Shown here piece by piece: positions 34,972 to 42,905 of a stretch of 42,905 nucleotides of DNA. This DNA comes from Chlamydiota bacterium. GTDB lineage: Bacteria > Chlamydiota > Chlamydiia > Chlamydiales > Parachlamydiaceae. The notes beneath the pieces were generated by a model, which was not told the DNA's origin, did no database searches, and saw nothing but the letters and a program-made list of their open reading frames with translations. The stretch lies in the NCBI GenBank assembly GCA_013287905.1, contig JABDCW010000012.1, positions 1 to 42,905 on the forward strand. The letters run 5' to 3'. Positions within the stretch are counted from its first letter, which is position 1; each line of letters starts with the position of its first letter. The translations under genes were made by a program, and so were the position numbers.

Positions 34972-36246
34972 ATGGGCGATGAACTTTTTAATTCACTGAA
35001 GGGTAAAACCCCTCTGGAATTTAATAAACTCTTAGGGGTAGACGACAAGGAAAATAAGAAGGAACCCGAATTTGCTATTAAAACCACCTGGTATGGAGGA
35101 AGACGCTATTTTCTTAAGGAACCATCCTCTTCGCCTAAAGGTAAAAAATCAACTGATTCTATCAGTTTAGATGAGGTGATCACTTTAACAGCACAAAAAA
35201 ATCGACTCAGTCAAGACAAGGCGGTACTGGCTTCTGCTCTTTGGACTCTTCATGAACAGGGTAAAGCAAGCTTAAGTGAACGCAATCTGGCTACCCGGAT
35301 ATTGTCTCATATAGTTAAAGGTAATGAAGCGCAACATGCCGCAAAGATAATGGAAGAATTATTTGGCAAAACGATGACCACGGAGAATATGAAAAAACTT
35401 CCCGCCTCTATGTTGCAAGTTATGGCAAAGGAAGGTAATGAACAAGCAAAACAAGCATTATCAGCATTAGAGGGTGCTAAATCAGCATTAAAGGAAGCTG
35501 TTAATGAACTTAAGTCCAGGGAACATGACGAAGGTATAGATCTTTTAAAACAAAACAGAAACCATCTTGAGTTTTCCAGAGCTTTTGATCACTTATCCTG
35601 GCTCAGTCCGGATGAAAAAAATGCACCTGAAAATGTGGCTGCAGAAGATTGCATGCGTCCCGCAAATGAATCATTCCAAAAGGCATTTTCATGGTACCAC
35701 AATAAAGGATGGAGTTTGGAAGAGGGGGAGTATTACCCACGGAATGATGCTCTTGAATTTGATGTTGTAAAAGGGCTTGAAAGGTCTTCGAGCCGTGGCA
35801 ATCCCGAAGCAAATTATCTTCTCGCCAATTATTATAGAAATCGATCAAATGCAGCCAAACATTCAGAGGAATACCGACCTTTCGCAAGCAGTTTCTTCTA
35901 TGAACGAACCGTTTTACCACCTGAACAAACAGACAAAGATTATCAAAAAGCGATCTCACTATATCAGGAAGCAGCAAAACAGACTAATGATATTTCTGTT
36001 GCAAAGGGAGCTATTAAATCCTTAATGCAAATATATGGCGGCAAGGACAATCAGGGTAGAAAAGAGGCACACATAAACCCAAAAATGCAAGAAGAGGGTG
36101 TCCAATTTTTTAAGGAGCTGGCTGACAAACCCTTTAACAATAAGGAAGCGGCCGGGTTTCTAGGTGAAATTTATGATCTCGGGCTGTTAGGGCAAGGGAA
36201 AAATAGGGATGAAGCAAATGCGTGGAGAAGAATAGCTGCCAGGTAA
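34972..36246 (+). CDS. Sel1/TPR-like repeat protein, candidate effector (424 aa)
   Basis: No catalytic domain. The N-terminal ~65 residues are charged with a KEN-box-like VDDKENKKEP at 23-32. Residues 70-190 are helical (LDEVITLTAQKNRLSQDKAVL). From about 260 the protein carries Sel1-like helices: GLERSSSRGNPEANYLLANY, YQKAISLYQEAAKQ, and AAGFLGEIYDLGLLGQGKNR with DEANAWRRIAA. Sel1 proteins scaffold complexes, and in chlamydia-like bacteria they are common among host-interaction candidates. The start is set by GGAGG six bases upstream. It converges with the ankyrin-family gene 12 bp away. Function unknown. Confidence 0.75.
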   Translation: MGDELFNSLKGKTPLEFNKLLGVDDKENKKEPEFAIKTTWYGGRRYFLKEPSSSPKGKKSTDSISLDEVITLTAQKNRLSQDKAVLASALWTLHEQGKASLSERNLATRILSHIVKGNEAQHAAKIMEELFGKTMTTENMKKLPASMLQVMAKEGNEQAKQALSALEGAKSALKEAVNELKSREHDEGIDLLKQNRNHLEFSRAFDHLSWLSPDEKNAPENVAAEDCMRPANESFQKAFSWYHNKGWSLEEGEYYPRNDALEFDVVKGLERSSSRGNPEANYLLANYYRNRSNAAKHSEEYRPFASSFFYERTVLPPEQTDKDYQKAISLYQEAAKQTNDISVAKGAIKSLMQIYGGKDNQGRKEAHINPKMQEEGVQFFKELADKPFNNKEAAGFLGEIYDLGLLGQGKNRDEANAWRRIAAR

Positions 36247-36257
36247 TTGACCTTCCT

Positions 36258-39200
36258 TTAGGTATGCTCATCATGCTCATTTGACAAAGGTTCTGCAAGC
36301 GCAACCCCAATGAACAATAAATGAGCCGCCTTTTCCAATTCGTCAAGGGCCAACGGGCCATTATAGGAGCCAATATCTTGTTTGCCGTTTGTCCGAAATC
36401 CATGCTCTTTGTCGAAATTTTTGCCTTGAGTCACATTTACCTGAACATGAATACTTTTATCGTACAAATCGGGAGGCACTTTGCCTTGAACGACCCAGGA
36501 AGGATATCCGTGCGAGCCTGTATCTAACCAAAAGGCAATCTGCTTAGCCGCTAAGGTCCAATCGATGCCGCAATGTAACGCAAACTGCATCGATTGCTCA
36601 TGGGGCTGGCCAGAATAAAATGCGGACAAAAAAGCAAATCCTTCGGCTAATTCACGTCCGAACTTCTGATTCAGGGTCGGACTTTGCCATTGGAGCTCAT
36701 CTTCTTTAATCGCCCGGGTAGCTAAAATTAACGTGTCGATTAAAAAAACACCCGATAAAGCATTCATCTGATAAAAATATTTCACTATCCCTTTGTCCCG
36801 GCCTCCCAGCCCCTTCATATCCGTCAGACGGTCTGCGACATCTTCATAGCCATAGTATAATGCGGCATCGCGCCAGTCCGTCATTCCGGTTAACCTTGCA
36901 TTAGGGTATTCTATTTTATCAAAAGGGGTCTCCAAACGGCCGGCCCCTCCGGCTGGATTGAACATATTCGCTCCAGTTTGCTCTCGCATGATACACACCA
37001 TTAAATCAACCAGTAAAATATACCTGCGCGATTGCCGATGGTTATGGAATAAAGCAGCCAGATCGGGGTAAATTCCTAAACGAATGAGCCTGACGGCGTC
37101 ATGAAGCATTGTGATTCTGGCATCTCGATATTTTTCAGCAGGGAGGGTTTGTAAATACTCATAGGTTTGCGGATGCGCTTTGTAATGGAAAACAAACTTA
37201 TTTTTCATTCCCCCACCTAACTGATGCTGATGGGCATGAAATGCAGGGGGCAATTGCTTGACAGCATATACGCCGTGTGGTTGAATCACTATGCTTTTGA
37301 ACTGCTCCGCTATAGCCTGCAACGCTTCACATACACTATGCTCCTGAGCAAAATACTCATACTTTTCGCCGGGCTTTAAAAATTTGAATGCATCGCAGGC
37401 AGTACCGGACTTTACAACAACCGTACGCCCTACCGAAAAGATATTTGCATGTTCCGGAATGTTCAGGGTTTCTACGGGAATAGGGGGTACAAGTTTATGA
37501 AAAGCTTTTATTAATTTTTTATGCCATTTGGGGAGTTTATGATAAAACCCTTGCAGGTGATTTATCTCTCCCATATTCTTCATCAGCAAAAAGACTATTT
37601 TTCCGTAGTCAGCTGTTGATCCACCTCCTGGTTGAATCAATATCATATTTGCCTTCATATAATCCTTAACCAGGATATTGACCAATTTAGGGTTTGCAAA
37701 AAGGTATCGGTTCAAATGGACCATATCATCATGTTGCAGGCAAGGACAAATGAGCTCATGAAACTGGAGCGGTGGTCTCTTCGTTTCTTCAAGCAATTGT
37801 TGGTGCTGCACCTGCATTGAGGCAACAACCAAAGAAGCAAGCGGGGACTTAGGGATGAGAGTAAAAATTTCTGACGGGACACCTTTGGGCCACAAGCTTG
37901 CCAATAAAATCAAATCCGATTCCTTTGTACGTCTATTTACAAGACATTCATTGAGTCTTTTGGCATCTGCCGGAGCATATTTGTCTTTCCAGTCTACATG
38001 TTCGCATAACTCAGGTCTTTTCTCCTCCGTTTCCTCAAAAATCATAAATTCATGCCAGTGTCGTTCAAAATTCATTCTAATATTGAAATCTTGCCTGACA
38101 ACATGGCGTAATCTGACCTTTATTTCATGTGGATTTATCAGGATAAAACCTAAAAAAGCCTGCAGATAATGGTTATCGGGAAACGATTTGCGGCATTTTT
38201 GAATATTGGGAAACCGGTCGCTTAGCTTAGCTCCTAACCGGACCAGGACTTTAATGCAAGAGTAGGAATGCTCAGTAAAATTCTTGCAATGATGTTCTAA
38301 TGCATTATTGCCGTATAGATCGATATGATTTAAAGCACATTCGACAGGTGCATCTCTTTTTTCATCGAGATGTCTGACCAGTTGTGTAAAAAAATAAGTT
38401 TGGCGTGTGACCGGATGAACCCACAAAAATTCAAATCCCAATTCTCTCATTTGCAAAAATTCTGCTGAATTACATTCGCGATAATTTTCCATAACGTTCC
38501 AGATCGTGTCCTTTTTCTGGTTTTGCAAGGCGATCATGTGATTTAGCAAACGGGAAGTAAGTGTCTCGTCCCACCTATCTGTATTTGAATAATTTCCTAT
38601 TGTTAAGTAAAGTTGAGCTGCTTCTTTGATTTCTTTTGTATTCAAAATCGCTTGTATGAAAATCCCTAACCGGAAATTCCCTGCAGCTTCTATCAATATC
38701 TGTAAATCCCCGACAGGTTTCCAGCATTCTTCAAGAGCTTCAAAAAAAGCTGTGTTTTTACCATTCCAATACATGATTCCGGGGTCGGTCACTATCTGCC
38801 CGATCAATGGGTCAGTTAACAATCCCATTTTGATCAAAACGATCATCAATACTATGTCCTGACCACAAGCTGTAAACAACCTTTTGGCCATTCCAAGGGC
38901 TTCGTCAGGATTTTCTTTCACGATCCTGTCAGCCACGTTCAATAACAATTTCCGGACATTTTCGCTATACTTAGCCATCTTTGCAAGATTTACCAGATGA
39001 TCGCTTGGAAGAGTATAGTACTCTTGCAAAGCCACGACCGGGATCGTCTGCTCTATTAACTTCTGCCAGCCAGCGTTAACCGATTCTTTTGCAGATGGAT
39101 TGAAGGCCTGCTCCAGCAAGAATTGCAAAGTTGATATTTCGTCTTTCTTGAACCTCGCCTGACGAGCATGCAGCCACTGAAACATCTCAGGGGATGTGGC

Positions 39201-39485
39201 ATGGCTCAAAAGAGAATGCACCTCATCATCTGCCCTGTTCACATCTGCCCCGGCATTAAGGAGGGCCTCGACAAATGGTTTGTCACACATCCTTACGGCC
39301 TGATAAAGCCATCCTTGCCTTGCGACAAATTCAAGAATCAATTCCTTATCTGTTTCATGAAGGGAAGCTAATCCTTCTGCTTCTGTCAATAGGCTCTGTC
39401 TAAATATTCGATAATCCTCCGCTAACTGAAACCATTTGTGTACATACCCGGAAGCGGGAACAAAAACTGAAGTAACGTTCATCAT
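36258..39485 (-). CDS. Large ankyrin-containing tandem-family protein, intact copy (1075 aa)
   Basis: Intact reference copy of a local family. The N-terminus is MNVTSVFVPASGYVHKWF. An ankyrin repeat lies at about 58-90 (AVRMCDKPFVEALLNAGADV) and another near 388-422 (YGNNALEHHCK, IKVLVRLGAKL), with a helical stretch between. Residues 500-1075 are a large domain unknown to me: HDDMVHLNRYLF, ILIQPGGGSTADYGK, then VVVKSGTACDAFKFLKPGEK (K701) with EHSVCEALQ (E715), HDAVRLIRLGIYPDLAALFHN, and ARLTGMTDWRDAALYYG. The K/E and GMTDWRD elements suggest a distant kinase-like fold, which is a guess. The start overlaps the preceding family member's stop (TAATG, 39485), so the array is probably one operon. 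Confidence 0.75.
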   Translation of the reverse strand: MMNVTSVFVPASGYVHKWFQLAEDYRIFRQSLLTEAEGLASLHETDKELILEFVARQGWLYQAVRMCDKPFVEALLNAGADVNRADDEVHSLLSHATSPEMFQWLHARQARFKKDEISTLQFLLEQAFNPSAKESVNAGWQKLIEQTIPVVALQEYYTLPSDHLVNLAKMAKYSENVRKLLLNVADRIVKENPDEALGMAKRLFTACGQDIVLMIVLIKMGLLTDPLIGQIVTDPGIMYWNGKNTAFFEALEECWKPVGDLQILIEAAGNFRLGIFIQAILNTKEIKEAAQLYLTIGNYSNTDRWDETLTSRLLNHMIALQNQKKDTIWNVMENYRECNSAEFLQMRELGFEFLWVHPVTRQTYFFTQLVRHLDEKRDAPVECALNHIDLYGNNALEHHCKNFTEHSYSCIKVLVRLGAKLSDRFPNIQKCRKSFPDNHYLQAFLGFILINPHEIKVRLRHVVRQDFNIRMNFERHWHEFMIFEETEEKRPELCEHVDWKDKYAPADAKRLNECLVNRRTKESDLILLASLWPKGVPSEIFTLIPKSPLASLVVASMQVQHQQLLEETKRPPLQFHELICPCLQHDDMVHLNRYLFANPKLVNILVKDYMKANMILIQPGGGSTADYGKIVFLLMKNMGEINHLQGFYHKLPKWHKKLIKAFHKLVPPIPVETLNIPEHANIFSVGRTVVVKSGTACDAFKFLKPGEKYEYFAQEHSVCEALQAIAEQFKSIVIQPHGVYAVKQLPPAFHAHQHQLGGGMKNKFVFHYKAHPQTYEYLQTLPAEKYRDARITMLHDAVRLIRLGIYPDLAALFHNHRQSRRYILLVDLMVCIMREQTGANMFNPAGGAGRLETPFDKIEYPNARLTGMTDWRDAALYYGYEDVADRLTDMKGLGGRDKGIVKYFYQMNALSGVFLIDTLILATRAIKEDELQWQSPTLNQKFGRELAEGFAFLSAFYSGQPHEQSMQFALHCGIDWTLAAKQIAFWLDTGSHGYPSWVVQGKVPPDLYDKSIHVQVNVTQGKNFDKEHGFRTNGKQDIGSYNGPLALDELEKAAHLLFIGVALAEPLSNEHDEHT

Positions 39486-41416
39486 TAATCTCCCATAGAA
39501 TCCCAGTGATCATCGCCATGAAACCGGACAACTTCTTCTTTCTTAGGGTTTAGGGGTTCTGCAAGCGCAATGGCATTGAAGAACAGATATGCCGCCTTCT
39601 CGAATTGGTCAAGAGCAAGAGGGCCGTTATACACTCCGATATCCTGAGCGCCATTTGTGCGAAATCCATGTTCGCGATCGAAATTATGAGCACCTTCCAT
39701 ATTCACTTCTAATTTAATCCCCTCCTCATATAACCCTTCAGGAATTTCTCCTCGGGCAACAAAACCAGGATATCCGTTTGGCCCTGTATCCAACCAAAAC
39801 GCAATCTGCTTTGCGGCAAGAGTCCAATCAATACCGCAATGCTCAGCAAATCGTAAAGATTGAGGATACGGTTGCCCGGAATAAGAGGCAAATAGATAGG
39901 CAAATCCTTCCCTCAGCTCTCTTCCAAACTGCTCGTTCAATTCCGGGTTTTGCCATTGGAGCTCTCTTTTTTCCATATACCTCTCTGCCAGGATTACCAT
40001 GTCGATCAAAAAAACATTTGATAAAGCATTCATCTGATAAAAACATTTAACAGAAGGCTTCATTTTATCTAGCCTTACATGAATATCTTTAATGCTGTCG
40101 CCAATTGTATTGCTCCAGCCATAATATAATACAGCATCCCTCCAGTCGGTCATTCCCGTTAACCTGCTATTTGGATATTTTGTTTTTACAAAAGGGGTTT
40201 CCAGACGTCCGCCCCCTCCGAAAGGGGAGACTATATTCAAGAATGTATCATCGCGCTCTAAACGAACCATGAGATCGACCAATAGAACATATCTGCGCGA
40301 TTGTTCATGATTATGGAACATGGCAGCCAAATCGGGATAAACCCCTAAGCGAATCAGCCTTGCCGCATCGTGAAGAGTTTTATTTCTTGCCTCCCTATAA
40401 TTTTCAGGGGAGACCTCCTGCAGATACATATAGGTTTCGGGACGGGCTTTGTAATGGAAAACAAACCTGTTCGCAAGTTCTCCCAATCGTTCCTGAAAAG
40501 GGAAAAATGTGTCCGGCAGTTGTCTGACGGCGAATACGCCAACCGGTTCGATAATCCGGCTTTGAAACTGTCCAGCAATTGAATTTAAGGCTTTGCATAC
40601 GCTATGTTCCTGAGAAAAATAATCGTATTTTTCACCCGGTTTTAAAAATTTGAATGCATTGCACTCTTCTTGAGAGGTTACAACAACGGTACGTCCCACC
40701 AGCTTTATGCAGGCATCTTTTGCAACATGCAGAGTTTCTATGGGCTCAGCAGGAACTCGTGCATGAAAAGCATTTAATAATCTGTTGTGCCATTCTGGCA
40801 GGTCCATTTGCCAGCTAGGCAATTGCAAAAGCTCGCCCATCGTAGATATCATGCAATAAACCGTTTTTCCATAATTTGTTTTAGAGCCGCCGCCGGGCTG
40901 GACGGAAATGAGCTTTGCACGCAAATAGTTCTCGACGAAGATGCGCATTGTTCCAGGATTTTCAAAGAGATGGCGATTGAGATGCACCATATCGTCATGA
41001 CCAAGAGTTAAGCGCAGCAACGTATCGAGCCCGACCGGTTTTTTAATTTTCCCGACAATAAATTGTTGGTGCTGCACTTGCATCGCTCCCAGAACTAAGG
41101 AAGCAATGGGAGACTCAGGGATCATGCCTACTACTTCAGAAGGGACAATCCCTTCCCAAAATGTCGCGAGAAACTTTAAGTCAAGCTCCTTCGTATACTG
41201 TTCTTCAATGTAGCTATCGAGTGTACAGGCATCTGCAGGATGATATCTATTTTTCCAATTCTCCCTGTCCAACACATCGGAAGATCTTTTGTGACCAGGT
41301 CCGCCAGGCATTTCCAATCCCAGACATTTTTGCAAACGACTTGCTAACTCAGGATCTTTGCACGCAGCTTCACGCAGCAAAATCTTATCTTGTTTTGACA
41401 TACTGCTAAGCCGCAT
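39485..41416 (-). CDS. Tandem-family protein, C-terminal part of a frameshifted copy (643 aa)
   Basis: Aligns with residues ~455-1075 of the intact paralogue at 36258: HDDMVHLNRHLFENP, AKLISVQPGGGSKTNYGK, ECNAFKFLKPGEKYDYFSQE, HDAARLIRLGVYPDLAAMFH, SRLTGMTDWRDAVLYYGW, LDTGPNGYPG, and DREHGFRTNGAQDIGVYNGP. The first residues in frame (FLGFCLLHSNKS, before the ATG at 41416) continue the homology upstream, into the frame of the adjacent gene's end. This part is therefore separated from its own N-terminal half (41433-42770) only by a single-base shift near 41459-41468. It may still be translated from the ATG at 41416. It ends in TAATG with the next gene. Confidence 0.75.
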   Translation of the reverse strand: MRLSSMSKQDKILLREAACKDPELASRLQKCLGLEMPGGPGHKRSSDVLDRENWKNRYHPADACTLDSYIEEQYTKELDLKFLATFWEGIVPSEVVGMIPESPIASLVLGAMQVQHQQFIVGKIKKPVGLDTLLRLTLGHDDMVHLNRHLFENPGTMRIFVENYLRAKLISVQPGGGSKTNYGKTVYCMISTMGELLQLPSWQMDLPEWHNRLLNAFHARVPAEPIETLHVAKDACIKLVGRTVVVTSQEECNAFKFLKPGEKYDYFSQEHSVCKALNSIAGQFQSRIIEPVGVFAVRQLPDTFFPFQERLGELANRFVFHYKARPETYMYLQEVSPENYREARNKTLHDAARLIRLGVYPDLAAMFHNHEQSRRYVLLVDLMVRLERDDTFLNIVSPFGGGGRLETPFVKTKYPNSRLTGMTDWRDAVLYYGWSNTIGDSIKDIHVRLDKMKPSVKCFYQMNALSNVFLIDMVILAERYMEKRELQWQNPELNEQFGRELREGFAYLFASYSGQPYPQSLRFAEHCGIDWTLAAKQIAFWLDTGPNGYPGFVARGEIPEGLYEEGIKLEVNMEGAHNFDREHGFRTNGAQDIGVYNGPLALDQFEKAAYLFFNAIALAEPLNPKKEEVVRFHGDDHWDSMGD

Positions 41417-41432
41417 TACATCCCTTGTTGAT

Positions 41433-42770
41433 TTATTGGAATGAAGAAGACAAAATCCTAAAAACCGCCTGCAAATATGGATTATGACGAAATGTCATTC
41501 GGCATTCTTTAACATTGGGGAACCCGTCGCTAAGCTTTATTCCCAGACTTGTCAGTGCTTCAATAACATAAAAGGACTCCACACTACTACTTCGGCAATG
41601 ATATTCTAAAGCATTGTCGCCATTCGCATCGACATGACCGGGATTGAACCCGATATTCATCTGACCACTCAACTGCCGGGCTTGCCTTGTAAATAAAAAC
41701 GTGCGCCGATGGACGTTGACCCAGTTCGGATCAAATCCTAATTTCCTCATCTGCAGGAGATCTTTATAATAACATTGTTCATTGCCAATCGACTCCCAAA
41801 TCGTACTTTTCTCTTTCGCTTGCAAATCCTGGATATGATCAAACAACCGTTTTTTAACCGCTTCATCCACACTATCCATATCGGGAAACTCCCGTAAATG
41901 AGAGTAAAGCCTCGCGGCTTTATCCAGACTTTCCGTATTCAAAACAGCATTTATGTAAATCCCAAATCGAAGGTCTCTTACCGTTTGCGACAATGAGAGC
42001 AAATCTCCCTGCGGCTGCCAACATCTGCCAAGGGCCTCAAAGAAAATTTTATTGTTTGTATTCCAGAACAAAATCTCCGGGTCCGTTACAATTTGTTCGA
42101 TCAATGGATCTTTTACAAATCCGGCTTTAATCAGTTCTAAAAAGTCCTCTCTGAATTCCTGATGATCATATGTCGATAACAGCTTTCTGGCGATTGCAAG
42201 AACGTCTTGCGGTCTTTTCAGCATGAAATTGATAGCTGCTTCCCTGCACACTTTTTGTGCATTAGCGTCATTTTTCCCCATATTGATCAGATCTGCTAAA
42301 TATTTTCTTTCTACGATACAATAATCCTCCAAAGGTATTATCGGTATTAAAGTCAAAAGAACCTGCTTCCATTTCTCCATTGAATCCCCAAAAACACAAT
42401 GGAAGCTCTGCCGCACTAAAAATTGAGGCACACATTCCTCGTGAGGAGGCAAAGCGCCCTTCATAAAGAGCCATTGAAATACTTCCGGAGTCATGAGATT
42501 CCAAACAGAACCTCCAGCGGCATCATTTTCACTAAAAGTAACCCCATTTTCTATCAATGCCATGAAGAACGAATTATCTTGTTGCTTTAATGCCTGAACG
42601 ATCCATCCTTGCTTATTGACGTATGCAAGAATAAACGCTTTGTCCTGCGGAGATAGTCGGTTAAATTCCCCTGAAAGCATCCGTTCCCTTAATGTCTCGT
42701 ATGTCATTGCAAGGGAAAACCATTGATTGATGAATGGAGAACATGGAACTAAACTTACTGTAACATTCAT
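41433..42770 (-). CDS. Tandem-family protein, N-terminal part of a frameshifted copy (445 aa)
   Basis: Aligns with residues 1-~445 of the intact paralogue: MNVTVSLVPCSPFINQWFSL, RMLSGEFNRLSPQDKAFIL, KQGWIVQALKQQDNSFF with an ankyrin-like ALIENGV, PLIEQIVTDPEILFWNTNNK, and the second ankyrin-like DANGDNALEYHCRSS / ALTSLGIKLSDGFPN. It ends VFRILSSSFQ where the paralogue continues FLGFILINP. The correct continuation is present one frame over. The start follows AGAGG. Two ankyrin-like repeats without the C-terminal domain might still bind a partner. Confidence 0.75.
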   Translation of the reverse strand: MNVTVSLVPCSPFINQWFSLAMTYETLRERMLSGEFNRLSPQDKAFILAYVNKQGWIVQALKQQDNSFFMALIENGVTFSENDAAGGSVWNLMTPEVFQWLFMKGALPPHEECVPQFLVRQSFHCVFGDSMEKWKQVLLTLIPIIPLEDYCIVERKYLADLINMGKNDANAQKVCREAAINFMLKRPQDVLAIARKLLSTYDHQEFREDFLELIKAGFVKDPLIEQIVTDPEILFWNTNNKIFFEALGRCWQPQGDLLSLSQTVRDLRFGIYINAVLNTESLDKAARLYSHLREFPDMDSVDEAVKKRLFDHIQDLQAKEKSTIWESIGNEQCYYKDLLQMRKLGFDPNWVNVHRRTFLFTRQARQLSGQMNIGFNPGHVDANGDNALEYHCRSSSVESFYVIEALTSLGIKLSDGFPNVKECRMTFRHNPYLQAVFRILSSSFQ

Positions 42771-42782
42771 AAATATACCTCT

Positions 42783-42905
42783 CTACATCGTTTTTTCATC
42801 GGTAACATCTTGTCCATGAGATCTGACTGGTTCTGATAAAGAAATCAAGGGTTCGGCCAATGCCACAGCATTGAATAAAAGATGGGCCGCTTTCTCAAAT
42901 TCGTC
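42783..42905 (-). CDS. C-terminus of a third tandem-family member (partial)
   Basis: The reverse strand, open to the window edge, reads DEFEKAAHLLFNAVALAEPL followed by about 20 variable residues and a TAG at 42785-42783. This matches the last residues of the two downstream paralogues (ELEKAAHLLFIGVALAEPL and QFEKAAYLFFNAIALAEPL). It ends 12 bp before the start of the gene at 42770, confirming a head-to-tail array of at least three copies. The rest lies outside the window. Confidence 0.8.
   Translation of the reverse strand, partial: DEFEKAAHLLFNAVALAEPLISLSEPVRSHGQDVTDEKTM

Noticed and set aside
37855..38169. 104-residue plus-strand ORF within the 1075-residue gene
   Set aside because: Antisense to conserved family blocks shared with the paralogue; not expected to be a gene.

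Overview
The window looks like a chromosomal segment of an environmental (amoeba-associated) member of the Chlamydiae, order Parachlamydiales. The clues are the hisS / Mip-type FKBP / SpoU-TrmL cluster, which is a chlamydial neighbourhood although aspS is absent between hisS and mip; chlamydial-style Mfd fragments; a family of membrane-anchored F-box/leucine-rich-repeat proteins; and many large proteins with eukaryote-like domains among housekeeping genes. Base composition is AT-leaning, and the intergenic DNA is unusually rich in inverted repeats. Genus assignment is not possible from what I can see.

Layout. 1-923: two convergent pieces of mfd, implying an inversion inside the gene. 1242-1992: a RelE-type toxin / XRE antitoxin pair with a palindromic operator over its promoter. 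2136-8185: a small conserved protein, a repeat-containing candidate effector, and two tandem paralogous F-box/LRR proteins. 8288-11824: a 1178-residue AsmA/TamB-like protein. 12034-13230: an FAD monooxygenase whose 5' end has been entered, in frame, by a MITE-like repeat. 13273-13865: HicB antitoxin with a decayed HicA. 14190-20850: hisS, mip, then a tightly overlapping trmL-mlaE-mlaF-mlaD operon, then an AlgH-family gene. 20868-26651: a DUF234-type ATPase/nuclease, an unknown membrane protein translationally coupled to a UMF1-type transporter, and an MFS-acyltransferase fusion. 26922-28388: a kinase-like candidate effector carrying CDK-type, KEN-box-like and NLS-like motifs. 28785-34088: brnQ and an ABC-F gene overlapping by 4 bp, then (minus strand) clpX followed immediately by a tandem-GNAT gene. 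34134-34971: a gene-free block dominated by a nested inverted repeat with arms of about 130 bp. 34972-36246: a Sel1-like candidate effector. 36258-42905: a tandem array of at least three paralogues of a large ankyrin-containing protein family; one copy is split by a single-base frameshift and one runs off the window end.

How the parts relate. The housekeeping genes (lipid transport Mla, tRNA modification, HisRS, ClpX) form short operons with ATGA or GTGA overlaps. Between them sit accessory genes that look like host-interaction factors (F-box/LRR, ankyrin, Sel1, kinase-like) and toxin-antitoxin modules. At least four families of short non-coding repeats occupy nearly every intergenic gap: TA-flanked MITE-like elements, hexamer arrays of GGGCAC/GTGCCC in inverted orientation with G-quadruplex potential, inverted repeats of the CGCAAAGGCGCAAAG / CACAGAGGCAC type, and GGGCGTTGCCC hairpins.

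The strongest candidates for something undescribed are the tandem ankyrin/C-terminal-domain family, the cell-cycle-motif kinase-like protein, and the repeat families, in particular the MITE that has become an in-frame part of a gene.
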